DNA of 21,450 bases, taken from IMG/VR virus record IMGVR_UViG_3300037042_000974, positions 1-21,450 of that record; one strand, 5' to 3'. The DNA comes from a virus. Under the pieces are notes generated by a model. It did no database searches. It was not told the origin of the DNA and worked only from the letters and a program-made list of their open reading frames with translations. Each line of letters begins with the position of its first letter. Positions within the stretch are counted from its first letter, which is position 1. Shown piece by piece: positions 1 to 7,393 of the stretch. The translations under genes were made by a program, and so were the position numbers.

Positions 1-197
1 CGGGCCGTTACGCAATCCCGACCAACGCTGGCGTTGACGTGATGCGTGGCACCACCGATCAGGGCATCGAACTGGTGATGCAGAAGTTCTACGACATCAA
101 CACCGCCATCACGAAGTATCGTATGGATACCTTCTTCGGTGTTCTGAACAAGCAGCCTGAAATGTCGGGCATCATGCTGTTTAATCAGGTTCCCTGA
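1..197 (+). CDS. Major capsid (coat) protein, C-terminal 64 residues (5' end outside window)
   Basis: The open frame enters from the left edge (first full codon at base 3) and stops at TGA 195-197. Its last residues read KYRMDTFFGVLNKQPEMSGI and then MLFNQVP, a C-terminal style I associate with P22-type (gp5-like) coat proteins of podoviruses. The reading is supported by context: the next genes include clear gp4-like and gp10-like tail-assembly proteins, and in P22 coat is directly followed by gp4 and gp10. A GC-rich hairpin follows the stop. The N-terminal part, the HK97-fold core and any inserted domain cannot be seen. The family call rests mainly on gene order, so it is moderately sure. 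Confidence 0.6.
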   Translation, partial: GRYAIPTNAGVDVMRGTTDQGIELVMQKFYDINTAITKYRMDTFFGVLNKQPEMSGIMLFNQVP

Positions 198-209
198 TCT
201 GATAGCATC

Positions 210-231
210 GGGGGCGGGGAAACTCGCCCCC
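210..231 (+). terminator. GC-rich hairpin with GAAA tetraloop after the coat gene
   Basis: Bases 210-218 (GGGGGCGGG) pair with 223-231 (CTCGCCCCC) to give a nine-pair stem with one G-U pair, closed by the GNRA loop GAAA at 219-222. Only two T residues follow, so as an intrinsic terminator it would be weak. It could attenuate transcription after the highly expressed coat gene or stabilise the 3' end of the coat message. Confidence 0.6.
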
Positions 232-258
232 CTTCACCTTTGACAATGGGATAGCACC

Positions 259-429
259 ATGCCGCTGACAAAAGGTTACAGCCGCAAATCCATCGGCAAG
301 AACATCGCGATGGAAGAGAAATCTGGCAAGCCGCGCAAGCAGGCCATCGCCATTGCGCTGAACACCGCGCGCACAGCCGCCATGAAGGCCGGCAAGCCGT
401 CCAAGGCACCGAAAGGCAAGAGCAAATGA
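259..429 (+). CDS. Small basic phage protein (DUF6496-like)
   Basis: This encodes 56 residues starting MPLTKGYSRKSIGKNI and rich in Lys, Arg and Ala, ending in a Lys/Pro-rich tail (KAPKGKSK). The first forty residues (pattern KSxGKNIxxEExSGKPxKQAIAIALNTA) resemble the small basic proteins common in phages and labelled DUF6496; that link is from memory. The role is unknown; the charge would suit nucleic-acid contact or a virion-associated minor part. Its TGA overlaps the start of the next gene (ATGA), so the two are probably translationally coupled. No clear Shine-Dalgarno sequence precedes the ATG. Confidence 0.65.
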   Translation: MPLTKGYSRKSIGKNIAMEEKSGKPRKQAIAIALNTARTAAMKAGKPSKAPKGKSK

Positions 430-653
430 CCACCATGCTCTACAAGTCGCCCGGCCAGTTCAAGCGCAGCGCAAGCGAGACGTTTGATCTGTGCATCGTG
501 GACGACGACGAGATTGAAGCTACCGTCAAAGCCGGCTGGCACTTCACCGTGCGCGAAGCGATCGATGCCGCCAACGGTTCTTCGCAAGATCCTGAACCCG
601 AGGCCGAGGCCAAGCCGAAGCGTGGCCGCACGCGCAAATCTGAGGCTGAGTGA
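426..653 (+). CDS. Hypothetical acidic protein with basic C-terminal tail
   Basis: The 75-residue product has a compact first part (MTTMLYKSPGQFKRSASETF..) with an acidic patch DDDEIEATVKAGW, followed by a low-complexity Glu/Pro/Lys tail ending KPKRGRTRKSEAE. The N-terminal pattern (MYKSPG, then a VDDxEEx..GW.. motif) recurs in short proteins near head-completion genes of other phages, but I know no function for it. It starts inside the stop of the preceding gene (ATGA) and its own stop overlaps the next start (TGATG), so it sits in the middle of a coupled trio between coat and the gp4-like gene. A role in head completion is an inference from position only. Confidence 0.65.
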   Translation: MTTMLYKSPGQFKRSASETFDLCIVDDDEIEATVKAGWHFTVREAIDAANGSSQDPEPEAEAKPKRGRTRKSEAE

Positions 654-1138
654 TGGCATACACCAAGCGCGACATCGTGAACCGGGCATTCGAGGAGATC
701 GGCCTTGCGGCCTATGTCTACGATCTGGCACCGCAGCAGCTTGAGGGCGCGTTGCAGCGCCTCGATGCGATGATGGCAACGTGGAACGGCAAGGGCATCC
801 GCCTGCGCTATCCTCTGCCATCGTCCACGGCGGCCAGCGATCTGAACCAAGACATCGGCGTTCCCGATGACGCGCTTGAAGCCATGCACCTCAATCTGGC
901 GGTTCGCATCGCGCCGGGCTATGGTAAGACCGTATCGCCCGACACGAAGGCCAACGCGCAGCTTGCCTATAAGGCGCTGTTGTCTCGCTCAACCTTCCCG
1001 ACCGAAATGCAGCTTGGCAATATGACGATCCCGAGCGGCCAGGGCAACAAGGGCTGGCGCTATTACAACGACGCGTTCCTGCGTCAACCGATTGACCCGC
1101 TGACGGTTGGACCGGACAGCGCATTGACATGGGACTGA
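653..1138 (+). CDS. P22 gp4-like tail accessory / head-completion protein
   Basis: The 161-residue product begins MAYTKRDIVNRAFEEIGLA and has the pattern of P22 gp4 and related head-tail connectors: an N-terminal helix with 'AFEEIG', then helices around LEGALQRLDAMMATWNGKGI, a Pro-Ser linker, and helices LEAMHLNLAVRIAPGYGK and QLAYKALLSR. P22 gp4 forms a ring under the portal that seals the packaged head and binds the tail hub gp10, whose homologue is the next large gene downstream. A GTG three bases upstream (650) is an alternative start; ATG 653 is preferred because it overlaps the previous stop as TGATG. Family assignment is by size, motif and order. Confidence 0.75.
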   Translation: MAYTKRDIVNRAFEEIGLAAYVYDLAPQQLEGALQRLDAMMATWNGKGIRLRYPLPSSTAASDLNQDIGVPDDALEAMHLNLAVRIAPGYGKTVSPDTKANAQLAYKALLSRSTFPTEMQLGNMTIPSGQGNKGWRYYNDAFLRQPIDPLTVGPDSALTWD

Positions 1139-1142
1139 CGCA

Positions 1143-1589
1143 ATGACCAACATTAACCAGCTTTCTTCGCTTGACACGATCCAGCTTGGCGATCTCCTTG
1201 CTGTCTGGGCGACGAATAACGGCGACACGCGCAAGGCATCGATGAGCCTGTTGCTGTCGTTCATGCAGGCCAATCTGACGCTGCCGGGATCGCTGACAAC
1301 GCAATACGCGGCACCCAGCGCCACAGGGTTTTCAGTCACTGTCGCTCTGGGCGACACCTGGCTTCTGCTGACGCCGACTGCTACCTTCGCGGCTGGCACC
1401 ATCGTGCTGCCGGCGTCTGCCACCGACAAGGCCGAGGTGAGCGTCAACTGCACGCAGATCGTCAGTTCGCTGACTGTCTCAGCAGGTGGCACCACTGTCA
1501 CCGGCGCCCCGACAACCTTGGCCGCTGCCAATGGCTTCTTTACGATGCGGTTCGATGCTGCAACCAGCGCATGGTATCGGGTGGGCTAA
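1143..1589 (+). CDS. Small beta-rich virion-associated protein (head/neck fibre-like N-terminus)
   Basis: The 148-residue product begins MTNINQLSSLDTIQLGDLLA followed by VWATNNGDTRKASMSLLLSFMQ. This opening (short hydrophobic strand, 'GDxxxVW', 'NGDTRKxS', then a helix) is widely seen at the N-termini of phage fibre, spike or neck proteins, where it seems to act as a virion anchor. The rest is Thr/Ala/Val-rich and predicted beta (GFSVTVALGDTWLLLTPTA, then NGFFTMRFDAATSAWYRVG), ending in a strand with Trp-Tyr. It lies between the gp4-like and gp10-like genes, an insertion relative to P22. It may be a small head or neck decoration; that is inferred from position. The stop overlaps the next gene's ATG (TAATG). 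Confidence 0.65.
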   Translation: MTNINQLSSLDTIQLGDLLAVWATNNGDTRKASMSLLLSFMQANLTLPGSLTTQYAAPSATGFSVTVALGDTWLLLTPTATFAAGTIVLPASATDKAEVSVNCTQIVSSLTVSAGGTTVTGAPTTLAAANGFFTMRFDAATSAWYRVG

Positions 1590-2989
1590 TGCAAATACCT
1601 CTGCTGAGTGGGATATTCACGGACAGCACGCCCGACTTTCGGACGGGCTATCCTGTCAACCTTGTGCCTGTGCCGAAATCCACGGGCATCTCGGAGGGCT
1701 ATCTCCGCCCGGCAGATGGCATCGTCAAAACAGGTGACGGGCCTGGACCAAACCGTGGCGGCCTGAACTGGAACGGCGTGCTTTACCGCGTGATGGGAAC
1801 CAAGCTGGTGACTGTCGCGCAAGACGGCACGGTCATAGTGATCGGCGACGTGGGCAGTGGTGGGCGCGTCACGTTCACCTATAGCTTTGACTATCTGGCG
1901 GTCACGTCGGGCGGGCGTCTCTATCTCTATGACGGCGCAACGCTGGCGCAGGTGACTGACCCGGATCTCGGCACGGCTCTGACGGTGGTCTGGGTCGATG
2001 GTTACTTCATGACCACTGACGGCGAGTTTCTCATCATCACGGAACTGAACAACCCCTTCGCCGTCGATCCTCTGAAGTATGGATCATCGGAAGCCGATCC
2101 TGACCCGGTGAAGGCACTGCTGAAGCTGCGCAATGAGATCTACGCGCTGAACCGCCACACCATCGAGGTTTTCGACAACACTGGCACGGCTGGCTTTCCG
2201 TTCCAGCGCATCAGCGGCGCGCAGATGCAGAAAGGCACGCTTGGCACGCACACCTGCTGCGTTTTTGGCGAGAACATCGCCTTCATGGGCAGCGGCACCA
2301 ACGAGAACATCTCAATCTACATTGGGGCCAACGGCACGGTGTCGAAGATCGCCACGCGCGAGATTGAGGAGATCCTGGCCGGATACACCGAGGCACAGCT
2401 TTCCACCTCGTTCATGCAGGAGCGCACCGAGGGCGCCCACCAGTTCCTCGACATCCACCTGCCGGATCAGACCATCGTGTTCGACGCCGCCGGATCTCAG
2501 GCTGTCGGGCAGCCTGTCTGGTTCTTCCTGCGCACGTCGCTGGTCGGTCTCGGTCGGTGGGCTGTCTGCGATGCTGTCTGGGCCTATGATCGGTGGAACG
2601 TCTGCAAGCCTGCTGACACCGACGTTGGCTATCTGGACAAGAGCATCGCCACGCACTGGGGCGAGACCATTGGCTGGGAGTTCGGCACGGCTATCGTTTA
2701 CAACGAAGGGCGCGGGGCGATCTTCCATGAAATGGAACTGGTCAGCCTGACGGGCCGCGTGCAGCCCGGCGCCGATCCGACCGTCTGGACATCGTATTCG
2801 CTTGATGGGCTGACCTACAGCGTTGAGAAGCCGGCGCGCGTTGGCAAGTTGGGCGAATACAACAAGCGGGTGGTCTGGCTTCAGCAGGGCCACATGCGCA
2901 ACTGGCGTTTGCAGAAGTTCCGTGGCACCAGCGAGGCGCAACTTGCGATGGCACGGCTGGAGGCGCGGGTCGAACCGCTGGCATTCTGA
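1589..2989 (+). CDS. P22 gp10-like packaged-DNA stabilisation protein (tail hub)
   Basis: The 466-residue product aligns by eye with P22 gp10 (about 472 residues), a hexameric beta-propeller-like hub that closes the portal and carries needle and tailspikes. Matching landmarks are the N-terminal 'TGYPVNLVPVPK' (gp10 has YLPVNMLATPK), 'SEGYLRPADGI' (gp10 SSGYLRSFPGI), 'YRVMGTKL', 'GDVGSGGRVTF', the 'HTIEVFDNTG' strand, and the end region 'YNKRVVWLQQGHMRNWRLQKFR' (gp10 YDKRVLWKRVGRIRKN..). I chose ATG 1589, which overlaps the previous TAA as TAATG and matches the gp10 N-terminus. An ATG at 1571 would add six unlike residues and a longer overlap. The stop overlaps the next ATG. Confidence 0.88.
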   Translation: MQIPLLSGIFTDSTPDFRTGYPVNLVPVPKSTGISEGYLRPADGIVKTGDGPGPNRGGLNWNGVLYRVMGTKLVTVAQDGTVIVIGDVGSGGRVTFTYSFDYLAVTSGGRLYLYDGATLAQVTDPDLGTALTVVWVDGYFMTTDGEFLIITELNNPFAVDPLKYGSSEADPDPVKALLKLRNEIYALNRHTIEVFDNTGTAGFPFQRISGAQMQKGTLGTHTCCVFGENIAFMGSGTNENISIYIGANGTVSKIATREIEEILAGYTEAQLSTSFMQERTEGAHQFLDIHLPDQTIVFDAAGSQAVGQPVWFFLRTSLVGLGRWAVCDAVWAYDRWNVCKPADTDVGYLDKSIATHWGETIGWEFGTAIVYNEGRGAIFHEMELVSLTGRVQPGADPTVWTSYSLDGLTYSVEKPARVGKLGEYNKRVVWLQQGHMRNWRLQKFRGTSEAQLAMARLEARVEPLAF

Positions 2990-4239
2990 TGGCAGATCCG
3001 ACCCCGCTAAACCGCAACCAGATCGCCGCCTTTGTCGGCAATGACCCTGACGCCATCCGCGCCATCGAGCGGCTGTTCAAGGTCGCTGGGCAGTTGACGC
3101 CTGCCGATATCGTGATCCTCAACCAGTTGATCCTCGACAACAGCTACGCCACAGGATCGGCTGACAATAAGGCCGAGGTGGCTTTGGCCAGCGCGACGGC
3201 TGCCGAAAGGCTGGCCGATCTGATCGCCAAGGGGCCGGTGCCAGAGGCGAACAATTCGCTGCGCACGGATTATCTGGATCTGAACCTTGCAGCGCCGCAT
3301 GTCAGCCGGATCGGTCGGCTGGCGTGGAACGATGCCGATCAGACTGCGGATCTCGGCATGGAATATGGCGTGGTCCAGCAGATCGGCCTGGAGTATTACG
3401 CCCGCGTCGAAAACATGACGGGCGTCATGATCCCTAACGGCACGGTGGTCGGGTTTGCCGGCGTCGGCGCGAACAACGTGCTTTCGGTCACGCCATATCT
3501 GGCAGACGGGTCGCTGTCATCGCTCTACATCCTCGGCGTTCTGACGCATGATCTGCCTGACAGCGGCGAGGTCGGCTATTGCACGGTCTGGGGCCATGTG
3601 CGCGGCATGGACACCAGCGCGTTCTCGGTCGGTGACATTCTCTATGCCAGCCCGACAGTGGCGGGCGGCCTCACCGCGACCAAGCCGACCGCGCCTGATA
3701 ACGTGATACCTGTCGCGGCTGTGCTGGCATCGGACGCGGTCAACGGCGAAATATTCGTGCGCCCGACCATAGAGCAGCAGCAATATTATGGCGAGTTCTC
3801 CAAGACAGGCACGGTGTCGCCAGCCTTGGCCAACGTCGCTTATGCGGTGACGTGGGACAACGCCGACATTTCCAACGGCATCAGCATCGTCTCTGGCACG
3901 CAGCTTACCGTCGTTGACTCTGGCCTGTATCAGTTCGATCTGACGTTGCAGCTTTCGAGCGGAAGCAGCAGTGCCAAAACGGTGCGCTTTTGGTATAAGA
4001 AGAACGGCACCAACGTGTCGAACTCCATGCGCCTCATCACGCTGAACATCAACAACGGATACTCGCCCCTATCAATGGCCGAGTTTTTCAGCCTAGATGC
4101 CGGCGAATACATCGAGTTGTGGTGGATGTCTGACGACACAAACGTGTCTCTGTCTACCGTGGCAGCCGGTGGCACCGCGCCGAATGATTACCCAGCCGCG
4201 CCCGCCGGATTGATGGCGGTTACGCAGGTGCAGCAATAA
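2989..4239 (+). CDS. Tail needle / fibre-like structural protein with probable TNF/C1q-like C-terminal knob
   Basis: The 416-residue product has three visible parts. Residues 1-100 are helical (LNRNQIAAFVGNDPDAIRAI, then an Ala-rich helix ending AERLADLIAKG), an opening common in structural proteins of large and small phages. Residues about 110-265 are a beta domain with 'VENMTGVMIPNGTVVGFAG', 'GHVRGMDTSAFSVGDILYA' and 'NGEIFVRPTIEQQQ', a conserved module of phage fibre/neck proteins. Residues about 266-416 (YGEFSKTGTVSPALANVAYA to the end) have strand patterns of a C1q/TNF-like jelly roll (SGLYQFDLTLQLSSG, RFWYKKNGTNVSNS, DAGEYIELWWMSDD). Following gp10 it occupies the place of P22 gp26, the tail needle; phage Sf6 needle also ends in a TNF-like knob. 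The needle role is inferred from place and fold. Confidence 0.65.
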   Translation: MADPTPLNRNQIAAFVGNDPDAIRAIERLFKVAGQLTPADIVILNQLILDNSYATGSADNKAEVALASATAAERLADLIAKGPVPEANNSLRTDYLDLNLAAPHVSRIGRLAWNDADQTADLGMEYGVVQQIGLEYYARVENMTGVMIPNGTVVGFAGVGANNVLSVTPYLADGSLSSLYILGVLTHDLPDSGEVGYCTVWGHVRGMDTSAFSVGDILYASPTVAGGLTATKPTAPDNVIPVAAVLASDAVNGEIFVRPTIEQQQYYGEFSKTGTVSPALANVAYAVTWDNADISNGISIVSGTQLTVVDSGLYQFDLTLQLSSGSSSAKTVRFWYKKNGTNVSNSMRLITLNINNGYSPLSMAEFFSLDAGEYIELWWMSDDTNVSLSTVAAGGTAPNDYPAAPAGLMAVTQVQQ

Positions 4240-4249
4240 GGAGGCCGAC

Positions 4250-4585
4250 ATGGCAGTGACACCAAAGGTTCTGATCCCGGCCAAGCAGGCCGAGGCTGTG
4301 CAGACCGCGCAATACACCGCCACTGCGGTCAAGGCGATCATCGATAAGTTTACCGTGACCAACACCAGCGCCAACAACGTCACGCTGTCGGTGAACCTTG
4401 TGACTGTTCTTGGGACTGCCGGGGCCAGCAACTTGATCCTGGACGCCCGCGCCATCGCGCCTGACGAGACCTACACCTGCCCTGAGTTGGTAGGCCAGGT
4501 GCTTGAGGCTGGTGGCTTCATCTCGACGCTGGCATCTGCTGCCACGTCGCTCACAATTCGTTGCTCAGGTCGGGAGATCGCATAA
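4250..4585 (+). CDS. Small beta-sandwich-like structural protein
   Basis: The 111-residue product (MAVTPKVLIPAKQAEAVQTA then QYTATAVKAIIDKFTVTNTS) is made of alternating Val/Thr strands and ends with 'TSLTIRCSGREIA'. I have seen this pattern (a 'Q-x-YT..VKAIIDKFTVTN' opening) in short proteins encoded in phage tail regions, without known function. It has the strongest ribosome binding site of the left half: AAGGAGG just upstream at 4238-4244, consistent with many copies per particle. It follows the needle-like gene and its stop overlaps the next start (TAATG). A fibre- or collar-decorating role is possible but not shown. Confidence 0.65.
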   Translation: MAVTPKVLIPAKQAEAVQTAQYTATAVKAIIDKFTVTNTSANNVTLSVNLVTVLGTAGASNLILDARAIAPDETYTCPELVGQVLEAGGFISTLASAATSLTIRCSGREIA

Positions 4586-4956
4586 TGGACGACATGATGA
4601 TTGAGTTTGGTCTTTCGACCAAGAAGATTGTTTCTGCATCGCAGAACCGCAAGAACCGCCAGATGGTCATCGATGAATGGCAGCTTGGGCCGGAAAAAGC
4701 TTCGGTCGATCCGAAAGCCAACAAGGAGTTCTGGACCTCAGTCGGCAAGGCATGGGGCATGGACGAGAAGGAAGCACGCCGGCGCCTTTGCGCCAACTGC
4801 GAATACTTCCAGAACGATCCGATGTTCCAAGCCAAGATGGAGGCTATCCCGCTCGACAAGTTCGACATGGACGGCGGCGGTCGCGGCTACTGCGAAAAGT
4901 TTGACTTCATCTGCCACAACCTGCGCACCTGCCAGGCGTGGGAAGAAGATGACTGA
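4585..4956 (+). CDS. Cys-rich, possibly metal-binding phage protein
   Basis: The 123-residue product is basic and helical in its first two thirds (KKIVSASQNRKNRQMVIDEW, KEFWTSVGKAWGMDEKEARRR) and carries five cysteines near the end: C69-x2-C72 (CANCEYF), C103 (GYCEKFDF), C110 and C116 (CHNLRTCQAW). A CxxC pair followed by spaced cysteines and a Trp recalls small zinc or iron-sulfur sites (HiPIP-like spacing is only rough). ATG 4585 overlaps the previous TAA and has GGGAG upstream; an in-frame TTG at 4561 was rejected. The position among virion genes is unusual for such a protein. Function unknown. Confidence 0.7.
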   Translation: MDDMMIEFGLSTKKIVSASQNRKNRQMVIDEWQLGPEKASVDPKANKEFWTSVGKAWGMDEKEARRRLCANCEYFQNDPMFQAKMEAIPLDKFDMDGGGRGYCEKFDFICHNLRTCQAWEEDD

Positions 4957-4968
4957 GGGCTTGGCAAA

Positions 4969-5508
4969 ATGAAGGATTTACGCGATACTGCCGACGCTGA
5001 GACCAACGGCATCCAGCAGCCATGTTCCGCAGAGGGCGAGTTGGTGCAGGTCAATCACGAAATCGCAGTTGCGACATCGCTCGATCATATCGAGGCGATG
5101 ATGCTTGCTGCGCCTCAGATTGATTGCCCGGTCACCCATCACTTCGGACACGGCATCTATATGCGTGAAGCCTTCTTGCCTGCCGGCACTTACATCATGG
5201 GTCACGCCCACAAGCACGAACACATGAACATCATGCTGAAGGGCAAGATGGCGGTGATCGTCAACGGTGAGGCCAAGGTGATCGAAGGACCGTATATCTT
5301 CACTGGACAGGCTGGCCGGAAGTTCGCCTATATCATTGAGGACACCGTATTCGTAAACGCTTATGCTACTGAAGAAACCGATGTGGATAAGCTGGAAGAA
5401 ATGTTCGTGGACAAAAGCGATGCGTGGAAAAGTGCGCAGGACGCGGCGCTGAACATGCAGGCGATCGACGCTGCGGTTCACAAATATCTTGGGGGATCGT
5501 TCCAATGA
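4969..5508 (+). CDS. Cupin-fold protein
   Basis: The 179-residue product has a cupin core at about residues 60-135. Cupin motif 1 is visible as G73-x5-H79-A-H81-K-H83-E84-H85 and the closing glycine at 92 (LKGKMAVIVNGE follows), giving several metal-ligand candidates. In motif 2 the usual histidine place seems taken by Asn130 (DTVFVNAYATEETD), so the metal site may be atypical. The C-terminal third is acidic and helical (DKLEEMFVDKSDAW). Cupins bind small molecules or metals in many ways, so no reaction can be named. It sits between the needle-like and ejection-protein genes and its TGA overlaps the next start (ATGA). Similar cupin-like genes occur in other phages' structural blocks, as I recall. 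Confidence 0.75.
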   Translation: MKDLRDTADAETNGIQQPCSAEGELVQVNHEIAVATSLDHIEAMMLAAPQIDCPVTHHFGHGIYMREAFLPAGTYIMGHAHKHEHMNIMLKGKMAVIVNGEAKVIEGPYIFTGQAGRKFAYIIEDTVFVNAYATEETDVDKLEEMFVDKSDAWKSAQDAALNMQAIDAAVHKYLGGSFQ

Positions 5509-6194
5509 GTTGGATTGCAGCAGCAGTTATCGGATCATCTGTTGTCAGCGGTGTGGTGCAGTCTAAGGCTGCAAGCAAGGGCGCTGCCGCACAGGTTCAG
5601 GCCGCAGACAAGGGTGTTGAAGAGCAGCGTCGTCAGTTCGACGCCATGCAGGCTTTGCTTAAACCTTATATTGAGACAGGAACGACCGCACTTTCACGAC
5701 AGGCCGCCCTTGTCGGGGCCGGCGGCGAGGAGGCCCAGCGCGCAGCAATCTCTGCTCTGGAGCAGGGGCCAGAGTTCGCTGCGCTGACCCGGCAGGGCGA
5801 AGAGGCAATCCTGCAAAATGCGTCTGCCACAGGCGGCCTTCGTGGCGGCAACGTGCAGGCCGCGCTGGCACAGTTCCGCCCGCAGATCCTGTCTGGCCTG
5901 ATCGAGCAGCAATACAGCCGCTTGGGCGGCTTGGCGACGGCTGGGCAGAACGCTGCGGCTGGAGTTGGGACGGCAGGCATGCAGACTGGGGCAAACATTG
6001 CCAACCTGTATGGACAAGTTGGCGCAGCGCAGGCTGGCGCGGCTTTGGCAAAAGGCCAGACTTGGGGCAATCTTATCGGGGACGCCGGCGCGCTTATTGG
6101 GCGCGGTGCTGCATATCAGGGATATACTCCTAAAGGCGCGACATCGCCGCTCACATTCGGCCAAGGCATGCTCTACAGCGGAGGCGCGTTCTAA
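5505..6194 (+). CDS. P22 gp7-like DNA-ejection (internal virion) protein
   Basis: The 229-residue product matches the layout of P22 gp7, one of three proteins released from the virion to carry DNA across the envelope. Resemblance is clear around GPEFAALTRQGEEAIL.. ATGGLRGGNVQAALAQ (gp7: ..YQSLAAAEATGGLGSTATSNQLA) and the following SRLGGLATAGQNAA..GVGTAG..NIANLYGQVG stretch. It opens with a hydrophobic, signal-like segment (MSWIAAAVIGSSVVSGVVQS); P22 gp7 is known to lose a short N-terminal piece on maturation, which could apply here. The rest is Ala/Gly/Gln-rich and helical. Start ATG 5505 overlaps the cupin stop; its TAA overlaps the next ATG. Confidence 0.8.
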   Translation: MSWIAAAVIGSSVVSGVVQSKAASKGAAAQVQAADKGVEEQRRQFDAMQALLKPYIETGTTALSRQAALVGAGGEEAQRAAISALEQGPEFAALTRQGEEAILQNASATGGLRGGNVQAALAQFRPQILSGLIEQQYSRLGGLATAGQNAAAGVGTAGMQTGANIANLYGQVGAAQAGAALAKGQTWGNLIGDAGALIGRGAAYQGYTPKGATSPLTFGQGMLYSGGAF

Positions 6195-7393
6195 TGGAAC
6201 CGATCAACTATATGCTCGACATCCAAAGCCCTATCCAGCAGGCGCTGAAGGGATATGGGCTGGGTCGTCAGGAAATTGAGCAGAACCAGATCATGGACGA
6301 GCGGTCGCAGATGATGGATCTGCGCGCGGCTCAGGAAGCCCGTGCTGTTGCCCAAGAAGAAGAGCGGCGTGCGACGGCTGCATCTGATCGCGAGGCGGCT
6401 ATAGCAGCGCGAGAGCGTGGCAATGCTGCGATGATGCGGCTGATCGACCTGGGTTCTAATGCGACCACAAAAGACTATTTGATCGCGATCGCGGAGAACC
6501 CTGAGTATCGGGAAAGCCTTGCTACTGTTGCATCCACGTTTGGTGAAGAGCGCAAGCAAAACGAAATCGGGTCCAGTTTGAAAATCTGGTCTGCCTTGCA
6601 ATCAGATCCAGAGGTCGCGCGGTCGTTGATAACAGAGCGGAAGCGCGCGGCTGAAGCCGCCGGCGACAAGCAAACCTACGATGCAATGAGCGCGCTTGAA
6701 CTTCAGCTTGATGGCGAGAATGGCGCGCGAGTGCTGTCCGCAACGCTGGGCAGCGGCCTTGTTGAACTCATGGGCGCGGACGCTTTCAAAGCGGCTGCTG
6801 AGACCCTTGGCATTGGGTCTGGCGAGGGCGAGAAAGAGATATTCGACCGCGAAAAGCAGATCCGCAAAGAATACACCGACCTGACCAAAGATTACAGGAC
6901 GGTGGCTCAGGCTTATGACCGCGTTTCGGCATCTCAAGATACTGGTCCGGGTGATATCGCCCTGATCTTCAACTACATGAAGATGCTTGATCCTGGTTCG
7001 ACTGTTCGCGAAGGCGAATTTGCAACTGCTCAAAACTCCGGCGGCATTCCCACTGCTATCCAAAACCTTTACAACAATGCCGTTGACGGCCAGAGACTGA
7101 CGCCAGAACAGCGCGCACTGTTTAAGAGCCAGGCCGGCGACCTCTTCAAGGCGGCAAGCAAGTCTGAAGAGAGCGCGCGGCTTTCATTGATGCCTGTCAT
7201 CAGCGAATATGGGCTAGACGAAAGCCGGATCTTTGGCGCCCCGAGCGTCACAAGCGGAAATACTGGCGGCGATCTGCCTCAATCTTTCCTGACGAACCCC
7301 AATGTGACCAACGCAGCGACGGCTGCTGGCGTCACAGTCCAAGACATGTGGAATGTGATGACCCCAGAACAGAGGGCGCGCTATGGCGGATGA
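6194..7393 (+). CDS. Internal virion / ejection protein (P22 gp20 position)
   Basis: The 399-residue product is largely helical. Residues about 25-75 form a charged coiled-coil-like stretch (QEARAVAQEEERRATAASDR). A conserved phage module follows at about 235-315 (YRTVAQAYDRVSAS.., 'GPGDIALIFNYMKMLDPGST', 'VREGEFATAQNSGGIP', 'LTPEQRALF'), which I recognise from internal virion proteins of several podoviruses. The protein ends QDMWNVMTPEQRARYGG. In P22 the second ejection protein gp20 (about 471 residues) lies in the same place between gp7 and gp16. It overlaps the next gene by 11 bases. The role as periplasmic DNA-conduit component is inferred from order and the shared module. Confidence 0.72.
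   Translation: MEPINYMLDIQSPIQQALKGYGLGRQEIEQNQIMDERSQMMDLRAAQEARAVAQEEERRATAASDREAAIAARERGNAAMMRLIDLGSNATTKDYLIAIAENPEYRESLATVASTFGEERKQNEIGSSLKIWSALQSDPEVARSLITERKRAAEAAGDKQTYDAMSALELQLDGENGARVLSATLGSGLVELMGADAFKAAAETLGIGSGEGEKEIFDREKQIRKEYTDLTKDYRTVAQAYDRVSASQDTGPGDIALIFNYMKMLDPGSTVREGEFATAQNSGGIPTAIQNLYNNAVDGQRLTPEQRALFKSQAGDLFKAASKSEESARLSLMPVISEYGLDESRIFGAPSVTSGNTGGDLPQSFLTNPNVTNAATAAGVTVQDMWNVMTPEQRARYGG

Noticed and set aside
240-245. Perfect TTGACA -35 box
   Set aside because: No -10-like sequence lies 15-19 bases downstream; that place is inside the small basic gene. Likely chance.
2312-2941. Reverse-strand frame of 209 codons
   Set aside because: Antisense to the well-supported gp10-like gene; no motif and no start signal.
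4561-4584. TTG start that would lengthen the Cys-rich protein
   Set aside because: ATG 4585 has GGGAG at good distance and the usual stop/start overlap.
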